This document shows, piece after piece, positions 11,101 to 21,633 of a stretch of 64,000 nt of DNA. The first letter of the stretch is position 1; each line of letters starts with the position of its first letter. This DNA comes from Manduca sexta (taxonomy: Eukaryota > Arthropoda > Insecta > Lepidoptera > Sphingidae). The DNA lies in contig NC_051142.1 in NCBI RefSeq assembly GCF_014839805.1, forward strand, positions 62,001 through 126,000. Reading direction: 5' to 3'. Under the pieces are notes generated by a model that did not search any database, was not told where the DNA came from, and saw nothing but the letters and a program-made list of their open reading frames with translations. The translations under genes and the position numbers were made by a program.

Positions 11101-14100
11101 GCTATCTTAGCTGGAGAGAGCTTAGAGGAGCTTATACCTAAGATTGGTAATTTGTTATAATAGAAATATACTAAAGTACTTTTATGTATTTATAAATATA
11201 ATAAAATATTGATATTGTGCTAACTTGAAATTGTTTATGTAAATTTAATATTGCTTCATATGTATTCATAAAATAACTTATTACGACAATAGATTTCTAA
11301 TATTGTTTTGTAAGCACAATAGCTTAGAACAATCGAAAATAGTTCTGCGTGTATGTGTTACACATAGATATTTGTTATGTTAAAATTTTACATTTGTTTT
11401 GTAAATATTTTGTAATTGATATTCTACTATAATGCGAGGTTAGTAAGTGAGTACATGTGTGTGCAGTGTCGTGCTCGGCGCTGTCGGCGGCGGTGCGGGC
11501 GGCGGCGCGCGGCCACGTGCGCGCGCTGCACGCGCTGCGGCTCGCCGGCGCCGCGCTCGACGCCGCCGACACCAACATGCGCACGCCGCTCATGCACGCC
11601 GTCCTGGGTATACATCACTACATCCACGAACACGCGCCACGCTACGTTACCTTATCAAATTATTTATATACTGTCCAACAAATATAATATCAAATTGTGA
11701 TTAATATGTAGTATTTCTCACAACAGAACTTGGTGACAAAGATAAAAAAGGCAAAGAAAAACTCAAACCAAGTCCACATAAAGATAACCCTGAGGAAATA
11801 GAGATGGATGTGGACGGAGAGGGGGAAGGAGAGAAAGTGGAAGATAAAGAGGACAAGACTGATGATACGAGTGATGTGGAGACTGACCCGGTGAAGGATG
11901 AAGACCTCATCAAAGTGATCCGGTACTTGGTGGCCGCTGGGTGCGATGTCAATCTCGCGGTAAGTTGTTCCTACGTTAGAAGAGTATGGTAGTGGAATAT
12001 AGTCCTCTGTAGTAAAGTTTTGTGAGTATGGATGCATATATTTCCGCGGAATCGCATCCCTCGTGTAATAGAAGGATGCAGGTTCGTGCGATTATCAGGT
12101 TATGTGCATGCGGTGCTGGAGTTATGAATACAGTGGTAGGGATGTGGGCGGCGTAGGTGGATGTAGTAGCGTTCTGTATAATAGCATCTTTGGTGAAATG
12201 TCGTAGGACCTGGAAGGCATGACGGCGCTGCACATGGCGGCGCAGCGCGGCGCGGCGGAGGCGATGCAGCGCGCTGGCAGCCGCGCCCGCGCTCGACGCG
12301 CGCGACGCGGGCGGCTGGACGCCGCTCGTCTGGGCCGCCGAGAACGACCGCGCCGACGTCGTCAGGTACACACGCACCACATTTCCATACACTTGTTATT
12401 TACTCGACGTAATCTCGATGCAACTCCACCGAGGTAGCTGTATGTAAACGAGTCTCTATAGTCATTTGTTTTTACAGATTGCTGCTGTCCCGCGGCGCGG
12501 ACGCGTCGTCGGTGGACGAGGAGGGCAACGCGGCGGTGCACTGGTGCGCGGCGGCGGGTGCTGCGCGTGCGCTGGTACAGTTGCTGCGCGCCGCACCGCA
12601 CGCTGCACACGCACGCAACGCGCACGCCGACACGCCGCTGTACGTACTGCACCACATACACACCATGCAACCAATGCATCATATCTCGTCTATACACAAC
12701 CGATTTACAAGTACAGAGAGTTTGTTTATAAAACTCTTTCGGTCTATTATCCACTGCCAACTACATCATGAATTTGATTATTCATAACGAATTCATGTTT
12801 ATTGAAATAAAATTTTTAGGCACGTTGCGGCGCGGCAAGGTCACTACGCCTGCGTCGTCATATTGCTGGCGCAGGGGGCTAGAGTAAGCATACAATATAC
12901 TCATATTATTATTCAGCCACAGAATTATCATGTAAAGAGTAGTTGTTTTACATAAATTTATAATGTGTGTAACACAGACGGACGTGGAGAACTCCGCGGG
13001 TGAGTTGCCGGCGGACGTGTGCACAGGCGCATGTCACAGCGCCATCTCGCTCAACATGCAGATGACGCTCGCTATGGGTGGTCACGTGCCGCGCAGGAGG
13101 CTGCTTTGCAGGTAACACATAACCGAATATTTTCTTGGTATTTTAAGAGAATTTATGACTAACAGAAACAACAGTTAATTAACGCTCGCTTTCCTTATTT
13201 TGCCGTGGTTTGATACATTGTATGTCTATTTCGTGAGAACGAGTACCTATTCGTACATTAGTAGTATAGGTCTATACTAAACGATTAAATGAATGAAATA
13301 CGTACGATCGTATACTACGATCTGCATAATGTGCCTCATGTTACTGACATTAAGACTTCTCATTTTTCAAAAAACTATTTTTTTTTAACTAATGATAATA
13401 CGTTTATTGTGATCGTTAGTGACATTTCGAACGGTCGCGAGGCGTTCCCGATCCCGTGCGTGAACGAGGTCGACGACGAGCCGGCGCCGGACGAGTTCAC
13501 GTACGTGACGCAACACGTCATGCCGCACCACCTGCACATCGACGACACCGTAGAAACGTTGCAGGTAAGACTATTACAAAAAAGCAAATTCATTTATTTG
13601 TATTTTTTTTTTTTTTGTGGAACTCAAATGTAATATTTGTAGGCTGGGGTATGCATACTAAAGATTCTTTCATTCATCTCAGGGTTGTGAGTGTAAAGGC
13701 GGCGACTGTTCGGCGGGCGCGGGCGGCGGCGAGTGCGCATGCGTCACGCTCAGTGTGCGGCGCTGGTACGCGCGCGGCCGTCTGCGCGCCGACTTCCCCT
13801 ACCACGATCCGCCAATGCTGTTCGAGTGCAACCACACTTGCGCATGCAATTTGGTATACTGCTTAATACTATTTTTTATTGCTTATTGTGAAGTGAACAT
13901 TAATCAAACATGTTTAAATATTTACAAAGTATTATATGACATTGACATTATATATTAAAAAGACTGGGCTTACTCTTTATATTCGCAATATTAATGTACG
14001 TTCAGAAAAAGTGCGCGAACGCGGTGGTGACGCGCGCGCGGTCGCTGGGCGCGACGTTCGTGCACACGGAGGTGTTCCGCGCGGGCGGCGCGCGCGGGTG

Positions 14101-15211
14101 GGGGCTGCGAGCCACGCGGCGCGTCGCGCGCGGCTCGCCCGTGGCCGCCTACTGCGGGGAGCTGCTGCCCGCCGCCCGCGCCGACACGCGCGCCGCCGAC
14201 CACTACATGTTCGCGCTCGACGTCAAGGACGACCTGCTGGAGGTGAGTATAGTTTCACACAACTTAGCTTGTATGCGTGTTGTAACGCGGCTCGGCGCGA
14301 ATCTGAGTCAGTGTAACATAATTATTTCTATAAGAATATTATAAATGCAAATGTTTTGATGTTACTCAATTACGCCAGAATGGCTGAATGTATCTGGATG
14401 AAATTTGACACAGAGATAGATTATACTCTGGAATAGCAAATAGACTATTTTCTATCCCAAGAAAATATAAAGCGCGACTTATATCTCTGATTTTATCCGC
14501 AAGAATGTTTTTTACCTCAAAATACTCGATATCGATTTTGTGATCACAATCGAATTTACTCGTTGCTAAATTCATATTTATGACATTGTATATTTAAATA
14601 TTTTGCAGCAATGCGTAGACAAGACGCAGCTGTGCGTGGACGCAGCGGTGTACGGCAGCGCGGCGCGGTTCATGAACCACAGCTGCCGGCCCAACGTGGC
14701 GCCGGTGCGCGTGTTCACCGCCTGCCGCGACCTGCGGCTGCCCGTCGTCACGCTCTTCGCCACCAAGGACGTGCAGCCCGGGGACGAGCTCACGTGAGAT
14801 ATACAAAAGTTTTCCTTTAAGGCACATTGTAGCTACTGTTGCTGCATTATGTTCTCAGATGATGAGCGCCGTGCTTCATAATTCAGAGTGTTTCTGGATA
14901 GACACTGGAAACTCACATTAATTATGGGTGATTGTATTATACACCATCAAGCGAACAACTTTCTCTTCTTTTCTCGTTGTATGGAAAATACTTGCTTATT
15001 ATAGTAACTATAACTCCTCAGCTGTAAATGACTAAAAAAATCATAGTACATAACATAGTCACTGTGTTTTGAATGCTCAATTACCTCTGTCCCCAGGTTT
15101 GACTATGGCGATAAGTTCTGGTCGGTGAAATCCAAGTGGATGAAGTGCGAGTGCGGAGCGCCCACCTGCAGGTATCCAGTGAAGGCAGATTCGGAAGAAG
15201 CAGAGACTTAA
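6105..15211 (+). CDS. EHMT: G9a/EHMT-type histone H3 lysine-9 methyltransferase, complete gene, one frameshift
   Basis: The product transfers methyl groups from S-adenosylmethionine to histone H3 Lys9 in the nucleus, mainly mono- and dimethylation for euchromatic silencing. Nineteen coding exons: 6105-6805, 6948-7184, 8178-8240, 8531-8611, 8843-8964, 9343-9545, 10316-10521, 10938-11146, 11467-11607, 11727-11959, 12207-12365, 12478-12639, 12820-12883, 12978-13111, 13420-13564, 13683-13853, 14006-14242, 14609-14793, 15097-15211. All introns are GT-AG and every junction is in phase except around exon 11. The order is that of the family: acidic/basic disordered N terminus, cysteine-rich module, ankyrin repeats, pre-SET, SET, post-SET. 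Length is about 1,189 residues if two bases are missing in exon 11, close to vertebrate EHMT2. The start is the first ATG after an in-frame stop; an upstream 5' UTR exon is likely. Confidence 0.9.
8178..8611 (+). CDS. EHMT: EHMT exons 3-4, short basic linker
   Basis: Two small exons, 8178-8240 and 8531-8611, join in phase (2/1) to give a basic stretch containing IPRRRSSRRA and RQKRKSVRS, followed by an acidic tail. Both have good acceptors (TATACAG and CTCCTGCAG) and donors (GTAAGT and GTAAGA). The basic clusters could serve as a nuclear localisation signal. These exons are too short to stand out as open frames and are supported mainly by phase continuity and splice sites. Confidence 0.75.
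8843..10521 (+). CDS. EHMT: EHMT exons 5-7, cysteine-rich zinc-binding module
   Basis: Residues about 361-538. Cysteines are spaced as in the cysteine-rich, RING-like region that precedes the ankyrin repeats in EHMT1/EHMT2: CYCEAPS, VGCSHG, MCCPACGLFC, then YQCSKGHLFHLECG and CPHCGVY. I count at least eleven Cys/His in metal-ligand arrangement. Exon 6 (9343-9545) is extremely GC-rich and encodes an alanine/arginine-rich stretch between the ligand groups. The module is characteristic of EHMT and absent from Suv39-type enzymes, which helps fix the subfamily. Confidence 0.82.
9579..9613. repeat. Perfect 16-bp inverted repeat in EHMT intron 6
   Basis: Arms TTAACATCCATTACAT at 9579-9594 and its exact complement at 9598-9613, with a 3-base loop. 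It starts 33 bases after the exon 6 donor. No function is known; it may be a tiny MITE core or a cruciform-forming site. Confidence 0.85.
9614..10315. other. Rest of EHMT intron 6, no gene seen
   Basis: AT-rich intron sequence. It includes a short microsatellite-like ATAC run near 9673-9690. I see no exon or defined element. Confidence 0.6.
10938..11146 (+). CDS. EHMT: EHMT exon 8, linker between zinc module and ankyrin repeats
   Basis: Sixty-nine codons with proline- and threonine-rich sequence (PEDLLPPTP), then a helical, charged end (LCDAILAGESLEELIP). This matches the position of the linker that leads into the first ankyrin helix in EHMT proteins. It enters in phase 2 and leaves in phase 1. 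Confidence 0.75.
11467..13111 (+). CDS. EHMT: EHMT exons 9-14, ankyrin repeat domain with acidic insert and a frameshift
   Basis: In EHMT proteins the ankyrin repeats bind H3 mono- or dimethylated at Lys9. Repeat motifs are visible in each exon: TNMRTPLMHAV, EGMTALHMAAQRG, GGWTPLVWAAEND, EGNAAVHWCAAAG, ADTPLHVAARQG, and a degenerate last repeat. Exon 10 (11727-11959) inserts about 50 acidic and lysine-rich residues inside the first repeat pair, before LIKVIRYLVAAGCDVN. Exon 11 is 159 nt long, whereas its flanking phases (0 in, 2 out) require a length of 2 modulo 3. The frame changes near 12268-12275, after GCGATGCAGCGCG. Downstream of that point the other frame gives the expected ankyrin sequence. 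Confidence 0.82.
12260..12285 (+). other. Frameshift inside EHMT exon 11
   Basis: Upstream codons read in frame 1 to about 12270; downstream codons read correctly only in another frame, giving a good ankyrin repeat up to the donor at 12365. The shift equals one extra or two missing bases within a CGCG-repeat context. Since all other exons are intact and in phase, I take this as a consensus error rather than a dead gene. Confidence 0.7.
13420..15211 (+). CDS. EHMT: EHMT exons 15-19, pre-SET, SET and post-SET catalytic domain
   Basis: Pre-SET (exons 15-16, residues about 906-1011) has the zinc-cluster cysteines: GCECKGGDC, GECAC, then FECNHTCACN, followed by KKCANAVV in exon 17. SET begins near residue 1030 with the GWGLRA motif (about 14096), which contacts S-adenosylmethionine. 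It continues through AAYCGELL, to NHSCRPN (14675-14695), the pseudoknot motif, and FDYGD (15098-15112) with the catalytic tyrosine. Post-SET is KCECGAPTC, providing three cysteines for the last zinc. All key residues are present. The TAA stop is at 15209-15211. Exon 17 is very GC-rich, with local runs of CG dinucleotides. Confidence 0.9.
14325..14560. mobile_element. Decayed Helitron-like fragment in EHMT intron 17
   Basis: The stretch begins ATATTATAAATGCAAATGTTT and continues with ATGAAATTTGACACAGAGAT. It shares its opening with the short element at 57897-58156, whose start reads ACTAATATTATAAATGCG. Termini are lost, so this is a remnant. The family assignment rests on the shared 5' motif. 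Confidence 0.55.
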
Positions 15212-15320
15212 TCACAATACGCGTCGGAAGTGATTTCGAACATATATTAACGAATTATAAATCGTGTAATAATGATTTTGTAGATATTTATTTACAATAG
15301 TACTATGCAATCAAGAACAT

Positions 15321-15326
15321 AATAAA
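15321..15326 (+). terminator. EHMT polyadenylation signal
   Basis: AATAAA 110 bases after the EHMT stop codon, in AT-rich sequence. It is the first canonical hexamer in the 3' UTR. Confidence 0.7.
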
Positions 15327-15433
15327 TCATTTTCCTTTCTTTATATGTGAGTTATGATAATTATTTAATTACTTTGTGCTTTTTATTTTGTGTCTTCCTA
15401 CATTCCTTATTCCTTAGTTATAACACGTAGTAT

Positions 15434-15650
15434 CATGATTATTTCTGATGTGTGTCCATGTCGTTTTGGAACTCGACCGATCGTTAACCGCCCGTGTTGC
15501 GATAATCGTCAGCCAAGTTTGCGGATAGTTGTAACCGCGACGGTTGCAAATCGCACACATCTCCAGTTGTCGCGAGTTTGGAAATAAAGCTAAGAACTCA
15601 CGAAGGGGATTTTAGCAGCACTCGCCGCGGTCAAAAAACAGCTGTTTCAT
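15434..15650. repeat. Dispersed repeat, copy 1 (partner at 53921-54155)
   Basis: Sequence from CATGATTATTTCTGATGTGT through GGAAATAAA (about 15588) matches 53921-54095 in the same orientation. The following block, 15589-15646, matches 54096-54152 only as its reverse complement. The copy lies between the EHMT 3' end and the Mps1/TTK start. No reading frame or known element family is recognised. Confidence 0.75.
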
Positions 15651-15706
15651 TTTTGTATAACTAGCTTAGTTACATATTGATCTAAGGAATCAACAACCCC
15701 TCAGTG

Positions 15707-15737
15707 GTCTATAATATTCCAAAATAATATTATAGAC
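15707..15737. repeat. Short perfect inverted repeat, 12-bp arms
   Basis: GTCTATAATATT at 15707-15718 and AATATTATAGAC at 15726-15737, with a 7-base loop. It lies in the intergenic region after EHMT and resembles a small stem-loop; function unknown. Confidence 0.75.
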
Positions 15738-16149
15738 AAGTGAAGTATATAACTAAGTGTGGTTTTAATACATATAGTAACCCAAAGCGGTTAGTTTACT
15801 CCATTCCTTTCTAAAGTCACCACTTTATATAAAAGAGTAATAAAATACCAACACATTCCATGTGTCTAATCTAGCAAAAAGTTAAACGGACAGAGTAATA
15901 TATATTTTATATAAATAATTTCGTAGTATTGCTTTTAATCATTTTACATATGGCAACAAAAATAAACGTGCGAAAGGACTTGTACCCAGATTCCATATTT
16001 ATTGCAAAGCTTAAATTTAATTGTCAAATATTTAAAAGTTTTCAACGGCTGTGTTTTGAAAGTTATTTGTGAAAAAATGCAATATTGCCTAGAATGTCGT
16101 AAATAATTTATTCCAAAGTGTATTTAATTATACGTATAGTTGTATTTGA

Positions 16150-17036
16150 ATGTGTAAACCAGTGATCAAAATGAGTGGCAATACGGAATCCACGTCCAAC
16201 AGTATAAAATTTGCGCCTGTTCCCATGGCTGCGCTTCTTGCCAATTTGATGCCGTTACAGAAGCAATCGGACACTCCTGAGTCTAGTTTTTGTTATTCCG
16301 ACGATAGTGATGATTCTACAAGTGAAACAGTGGCTAAAAAACCGACCGCAGCGCCAACAGTCAACAGGGACTTTCTTACACCTGTCGTGAAATCTCAACC
16401 CAAAAATAACAAACCGTTCATTTCTGAGAAGAAATTGACTTCAATAAATGACGACAAAGAGAACTGTAATGCTAATTGGTCGTCCTGCTTGACGTATCCT
16501 AACAAAGATAGCCGGATATCGCAGAGCGCTATCAAAAGCTTGCCACACCCGAGTTCAGAGGTGAAACGACGGAACGCACTAACGCCTCACGACAACAATG
16601 CTAAAAACGTTATCAGTGGGCCCAAAAAGACGCCGGAGATGGCTAAAACGCAGAGCAGTGCGCAGAAGACGAAGTCCTCGACACCTTTGATAAAACCTGG
16701 TATAAGGAGGTTCACGCCAGGCTCGGCGCGGAAAAGTAACAAGAAGACACCGCAGAAGAGCGCGAGCCAGAACAGAGACAAGGTGCGGTGTGAGCTGTTC
16801 ACGCAGAAACAGAAAGAAGAGGTTCGGTGTCCCCCTCCACAGACTGTTAGTGCTCCAGTTCCTGAGACGCCCATGAACAGGAAAGCTATGCCGGCGTCAT
16901 ACGCCGCAACGCCATCGTACCCGCAGGGTGTTGTGGGGAACAGCTCTAAGATATTGTTCAAGACTTTAAGCATTAAAGACAAGAAGTACATGTTATTAAG
17001 AAACTAGGCACCGGTGGCTCTAGTGAAGTTTATAAG
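16150..17036 (+). CDS. TTK: Mps1/TTK-type spindle-checkpoint kinase, N-terminal exon, frameshifted
   Basis: Mps1/TTK is a dual-specificity kinase at kinetochores that starts spindle-checkpoint signalling. The frame opens at ATG 16150 (a second ATG is at 16171) and runs as a polar, Ser/Thr/Lys/Pro-rich N-terminal extension, then KTLSIKDKKYMLL. A TAG (17005-17007) interrupts it. Shifting by one base just before it gives KLGTGGSSEVYK, ending at a GTAGGT donor after 17036. The GxGGSSxV glycine loop is distinctive for Mps1 kinases. One A appears to be missing from an A run near 16998-17003. No later kinase exon (HSDLKP-like or DFG-like) is visible; an N gap follows at 18213. Other kinase families are less likely because of the double serine in the loop. 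Confidence 0.75.
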
Positions 17037-18212
17037 GTAGGTTCAAATATACAATAAAAGTGTATCGTAATTTAGCTTCTTCAACCCTGTCCCCCGCGTA
17101 AGGTTTGATTCTTAGGGCAAAGATAGTCTATAGCATCTTGGTCTCAAGAGCTAATGTAGTTTGCTATGAAGTAGTTAGAATGATTATCAGAATTATAGCA
17201 GTAGTTTCAGAAGCTTGCATATTCCTAAAAATAAAAAGTAATTTCTTGAGTATGTGGACAAGACAATACTATCAACAAAATATTTAATAATATATCCTTT
17301 TGGTAAGGCCAGTTATATCTATATAATTTGAATTTAAGTCATGAAATATAATAAAAAATATTTTTTTTAAATTTAAAAGATGTCTGTTTACGTTTTAACA
17401 TGAAGCTGTATCAAAATTTTTTCAGGCATTTTCTAACAATACAAATACAAATCATATGGATTTTGGGCAGGATTTGTTTTTTATATTATGAATAGGGAAT
17501 TTGAATTAATGGTCTAAGACTCTAACGCCCGAATACTGAAACGCTACTCAACCAACCAACTTGTCTGAGGCCTACTTAAATTTAACAGGCTACTTAATTT
17601 AAATGGCATTCTCAAACGTACATTAAAAGATTTTACGGAAAACTCAGTTGAGGAGCAGTTAATTTGCTATAGATTATAAAAAGTTTGTTTTCGTTTACAT
17701 AATTTTAATAAAATGATATTTATGTGTCGTTTCACGCAGCATAATTTATGAAACAAAAAAAATCAAATAACGTAATAATGCAGTTTAATGAAAAATGATT
17801 TTTAATTATTAAATTCTCAACATTGATGTAGTAAATACATTCCAACTTATTTATACTTGCCATTTGGCAGCATGATCATTATTGACATTAGTCACTTTAG
17901 AAAAAACTTCTGTATCTGTCAAATTTTCGTCAACAATTAAATCGTAGTGATTATATTCTCTTTGTTAACAATATTCATAATTTTCTCGTGTCTTACCATA
18001 GAAGTTTCTATAAATTATCAACGGAGTCTTCAAATAACAAAACCCAATAAAGGGGTAGACATTATACGTAAATAGAAAAACAAGAACTGCTGGATATAGT
18101 GAAAAGTAAGTATTGGATTTATTTGGAAGACCGCCGACTTAATTAAGATAAAAGGGCATTGCTCGATGCTGTAGGCTTCCGACATTCAATCTGGAAATTT
18201 TTGCGGGAGGCC
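17037..18212. other. Presumed TTK intron, AT-rich, no exon seen
   Basis: AT-rich sequence between the TTK donor and the second N gap. I found no further kinase-like reading frame and no element with clear ends. Confidence 0.6.
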
Positions 18213-18712
18213 NNNNNNNNNNNNNNNNNNNNNNNNNNNNNNNNNNNNNNNNNNNNNNNNNNNNNNNNNNNNNNNNNNNNNNNNNNNNNNNNNNNNNNNN
18301 NNNNNNNNNNNNNNNNNNNNNNNNNNNNNNNNNNNNNNNNNNNNNNNNNNNNNNNNNNNNNNNNNNNNNNNNNNNNNNNNNNNNNNNNNNNNNNNNNNNN
18401 NNNNNNNNNNNNNNNNNNNNNNNNNNNNNNNNNNNNNNNNNNNNNNNNNNNNNNNNNNNNNNNNNNNNNNNNNNNNNNNNNNNNNNNNNNNNNNNNNNNN
18501 NNNNNNNNNNNNNNNNNNNNNNNNNNNNNNNNNNNNNNNNNNNNNNNNNNNNNNNNNNNNNNNNNNNNNNNNNNNNNNNNNNNNNNNNNNNNNNNNNNNN
18601 NNNNNNNNNNNNNNNNNNNNNNNNNNNNNNNNNNNNNNNNNNNNNNNNNNNNNNNNNNNNNNNNNNNNNNNNNNNNNNNNNNNNNNNNNNNNNNNNNNNN
18701 NNNNNNNNNNNN
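18213..18712. other. Assembly gap, 500 N
   Basis: Exactly 500 N, a placeholder of unknown true length. The remaining TTK exons, if the gene is intact, may be missing here. Frames spanning the gap are artefacts. Confidence 0.98.
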
Positions 18713-18808
18713 TCTTATGTTGGGTCTCATTATTTTGTAATGTTCTGCCAAGCAGCAGTGGTATGAAGACTGAGCGTTACAACTTGAAATGTATTAAAGC
18801 TAGTGTAA

Positions 18809-19063
18809 TTACTTGAATTTATGAAACTTAACATCTGGAATCGCCTTAAAAGTAATTAACATGTTATCTTGTCCTGCAATGAAGTTTTCTCTCCTAAATA
18901 AAATGTTGACCAAATTGTACTTATAGTTGTGGTACAGCATTAGGTGAAGGTTATTGTAATTTGTTGGTGATCGTATATCTACAGAAGCAACTGCTAAGTT
19001 ATCTCTGGGCAGTGGCGAGACTGTCACGCTGTATGTGCATGGTCTGACAACTGAAATCCAGCA
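18809..19063 (-). CDS. Unrecognised exon-like reading frame, possible terminal exon
   Basis: On the minus strand a frame of about 80 codons ends at TAA 18811-18809. It begins either at ATG 19072 or, more plausibly, after a GGATTTCAG acceptor at about 19051. The peptide contains VTVSPLPRDNLAVASVDI and a hydrophobic/aromatic segment LHLMLYHNYKYNLVNILF, and ends DVKFHKFK. Its composition looks like protein rather than random AT-rich DNA. I do not recognise a family. Upstream exons are not evident. It could be the last exon of a small gene between TTK and spectrin, a mobile-element remnant, or chance. Confidence 0.35.
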   Translation of the reverse strand, partial: CWISVVRPCTYSVTVSPLPRDNLAVASVDIRSPTNYNNLHLMLYHNYKYNLVNILFRRENFIAGQDNMLITFKAIPDVKFHKFK

Positions 19064-19072
19064 GAAATCCAT

Positions 19073-20640
19073 TGATGACTAATTTTACAGCATTTGTTAA
19101 AAGACAGCATAATGTCCCGCCACCACCCAGTCGGCACTCAGCTGAGTGTAGCAAGTCTTATGTAGATAATTATGGGTAGTTAAGAATTTGAATAATTCTT
19201 TGTAAATTTTGATTTTACATGTAAGTGGGACCAAAAATTATAACTTAAGATTTTGTTGAGATGGTTTGAGGTATGGTTATGTGCTAGCCACACGCGCGTT
19301 GCACCCAAAATACACGACTATAGCGTGAGCCGCAGTCATCGTGTTGATTTCGCATATATTACAAGGGCTGTAGACGACGTACTTTTATAGTCGTTAACGC
19401 TAATAGAAAGAGAAGAATACATTTTATTAGCGATAGCCATCGTAGAAAGACATCTTGGCCGCAGCGATATGCTACACTATCAAAAATTATAAATATGCAT
19501 TCAAACATATTTGATTGTAACAAAAGTTGTCTAAATTAATTATTTCTATGCAATAATTATTTAATTATAAAATAAGATAGTGCATTTATTAAATACTTGT
19601 AAATATTTCTAAAAAGAATAATTAGACATGGATGCATAAATATTTATATTACGGATATTTTTTGGCTAATAATAAATTGCTGTGCAATTGTTTTTGCATT
19701 AAAAGCAGAATGAAGTTTAATTGATGTATAAAGGCAAGATTTCAATTACAGTGGATACTGGATGGATTATCAGACCTAATTTCGCAATTATCCGTATTGA
19801 AACTGCGAAAGAAACATAATTTTTTCATAATAGTAAACTATATTCCCTTGAGTACTATATACAACTTTTTACCAGGAAATAGCCATCAATGCGGGTGGAG
19901 ATGCCAGCAAAAGCTTATTATAAATAATTTATAATTATACAAAAAATCCTTTTCTTCTATTTAATTATCCGGATTTTTGATTATGCGAATGCTTTCCACA
20001 ATAATTAGTGCAGTAAATCAAGTCTCTATGGTGTTCACTGTAAATATATTTATATTGGATTTTAGGGTAGTTATGATACCAAGTTCGACACAGCTTAGTT
20101 TGGTCTGCCCGCCCTCAAGCTTTAGGTTATTAGCTTTCCCATGTATACGAACTTTTTTTTAAATATGCGCGTTTTAATCGGACATATATGTGTCTAAAAA
20201 TTTTAACCGACTATAATAGTGTGTTTATAGCGCGTTTCAAATGCATTTAATCAACCAGGCCGATCGTCATGTATATGTATAATAATTAATATTGCATATT
20301 TTGCAAATGATAATATATGTGCAATATTATTCAGAGATCACCTATAATTACTGAAAAATATAGGACATTATGTGTTGTCCATACTCGATCAAATATCGGA
20401 TCTTAAATTTTGATATGTGGAATTGTAATATACAAAGGTAGTGTTTATCAGTTCCATTTTCTTAATTATGCAAACATAGCCTCCATAATTCGATATTGAA
20501 GTTAGACACCGTCTGATTTCAAGACATGACTAACTCAACCAATTACAGTTTATTATTGAACATTAGTGTTATACATGTATCAGAAATATATGATTTTAAA
20601 TAAGTATAGTGTAATATAAACTGATGTAACTTGTAAATGT
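19073..20640. other. AT-rich intergenic stretch, no gene seen
   Basis: No convincing exon on either strand. A slightly GC-richer patch near 19280-19460 shows no frame. It separates TTK from the 3' end of alpha-spectrin, which converges on it. Confidence 0.55.
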
Positions 20641-20671
20641 ATGTATGAACATAATTTATTAAATTGACTAA

Positions 20672-20709
20672 AAATAAACAAACTCGTTTAATTGAAATAA
20701 ATATTTATT
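20672..20709. terminator. Polyadenylation signals on both strands
   Basis: The minus strand has AATAAA at 20709-20704, about 925 bases past the alpha-spectrin stop, and would end a 3' UTR of roughly 0.9 kb. The plus strand has AATAAA at 20696-20701 and another near 20673, suited to a convergent plus-strand transcript such as TTK. The overlap suggests tail-to-tail gene ends; this is inferred from sequence only. Confidence 0.5.
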
Positions 20710-21633
20710 GAAAAGATTAATAAGAGTACAAAAAATAAATAGAATGAGGCTACACGCGTTAGCTTAATTCTAGCAAAAATCGAAATGCATAACACGAAAG
20801 CTGAGTCTGTGTCGTAATGAAACGGCAGCTTCGTATTTCTCTGCTACGCTCAGAGAAAAGGAATTCTAACCTTTACTTCCGTACCCGAAGATATAGCACC
20901 GGCACGTATCCTGGCATTGACGTCGTCTCCCCGTCGCATGCGCACGATTTAATTTTATGATATTTTGGATGCGACGTCTTGTGTCATATCACGATTATGT
21001 AATTTAGTCTTGCTAGTTAAATTGTCTTATGTGGCAAATTAATATACTAATTATTTAAAAGGTAGATGTATTTTCTTTAGACGAACTATAAGTTACGTGC
21101 CGGTTCCTATACGAGACTACCCAAGTAGTCCCGGGCCGCCCAGACGCTCACGTTTCGCATGGAAACCACTAGCGGTCTGAGCAGACGCACCGACTCCAGC
21201 CGACCTCCCAACAATAGACTAAACTACAAACATTTAAGATGTGTATCAACCAGTCTATAATTTGGAATAGAGAAAGATATGAAGGCAAGCGTGAGGGCCT
21301 GAACCACGAGCGAGTCTCTGACTATACTGTTTTACAGTTTGCTATAGCAAATGCTAATGTCAAAAAGTACAAGTTATACGTAAATTAAGTCACGGATCTT
21401 TAGTTAGATGGTGCAGTTTATATTAAAATGTATATAAACGTAACGCAACGGGAGAATTGTGACGTAAATTACACAGTAGTACGTTAACATCGCTTGAAAC
21501 TCGCCCGTGCCCGTCCCGTGGGTGCGCTATCGTCCGCGCAGTACGCACGCAGGTGGGTGTTGCAATGAAAGAACCAAGTATGTTTTGTTATTTAATGCGT
21601 TAAATAAGGTACTGCGCGGGCGGTGCTGCGTGC
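20710..21633 (-). other. Alpha-spectrin 3' untranslated region
   Basis: Sequence between the spectrin stop codon and the likely poly(A) signal. It is more GC-rich than the introns in places (for example 20860-20950 and 21110-21210) and has no reading frame of note. Confidence 0.5.

Noticed and set aside
13936..14316. Arginine/alanine-rich frame over the SET exon
   Set aside because: It is out of phase with exons 16 and 18 and shows no domain; the in-phase frame gives the SET sequence.
18143..18751. Long open frames across the second gap
   Set aside because: They also consist of N and carry no information.
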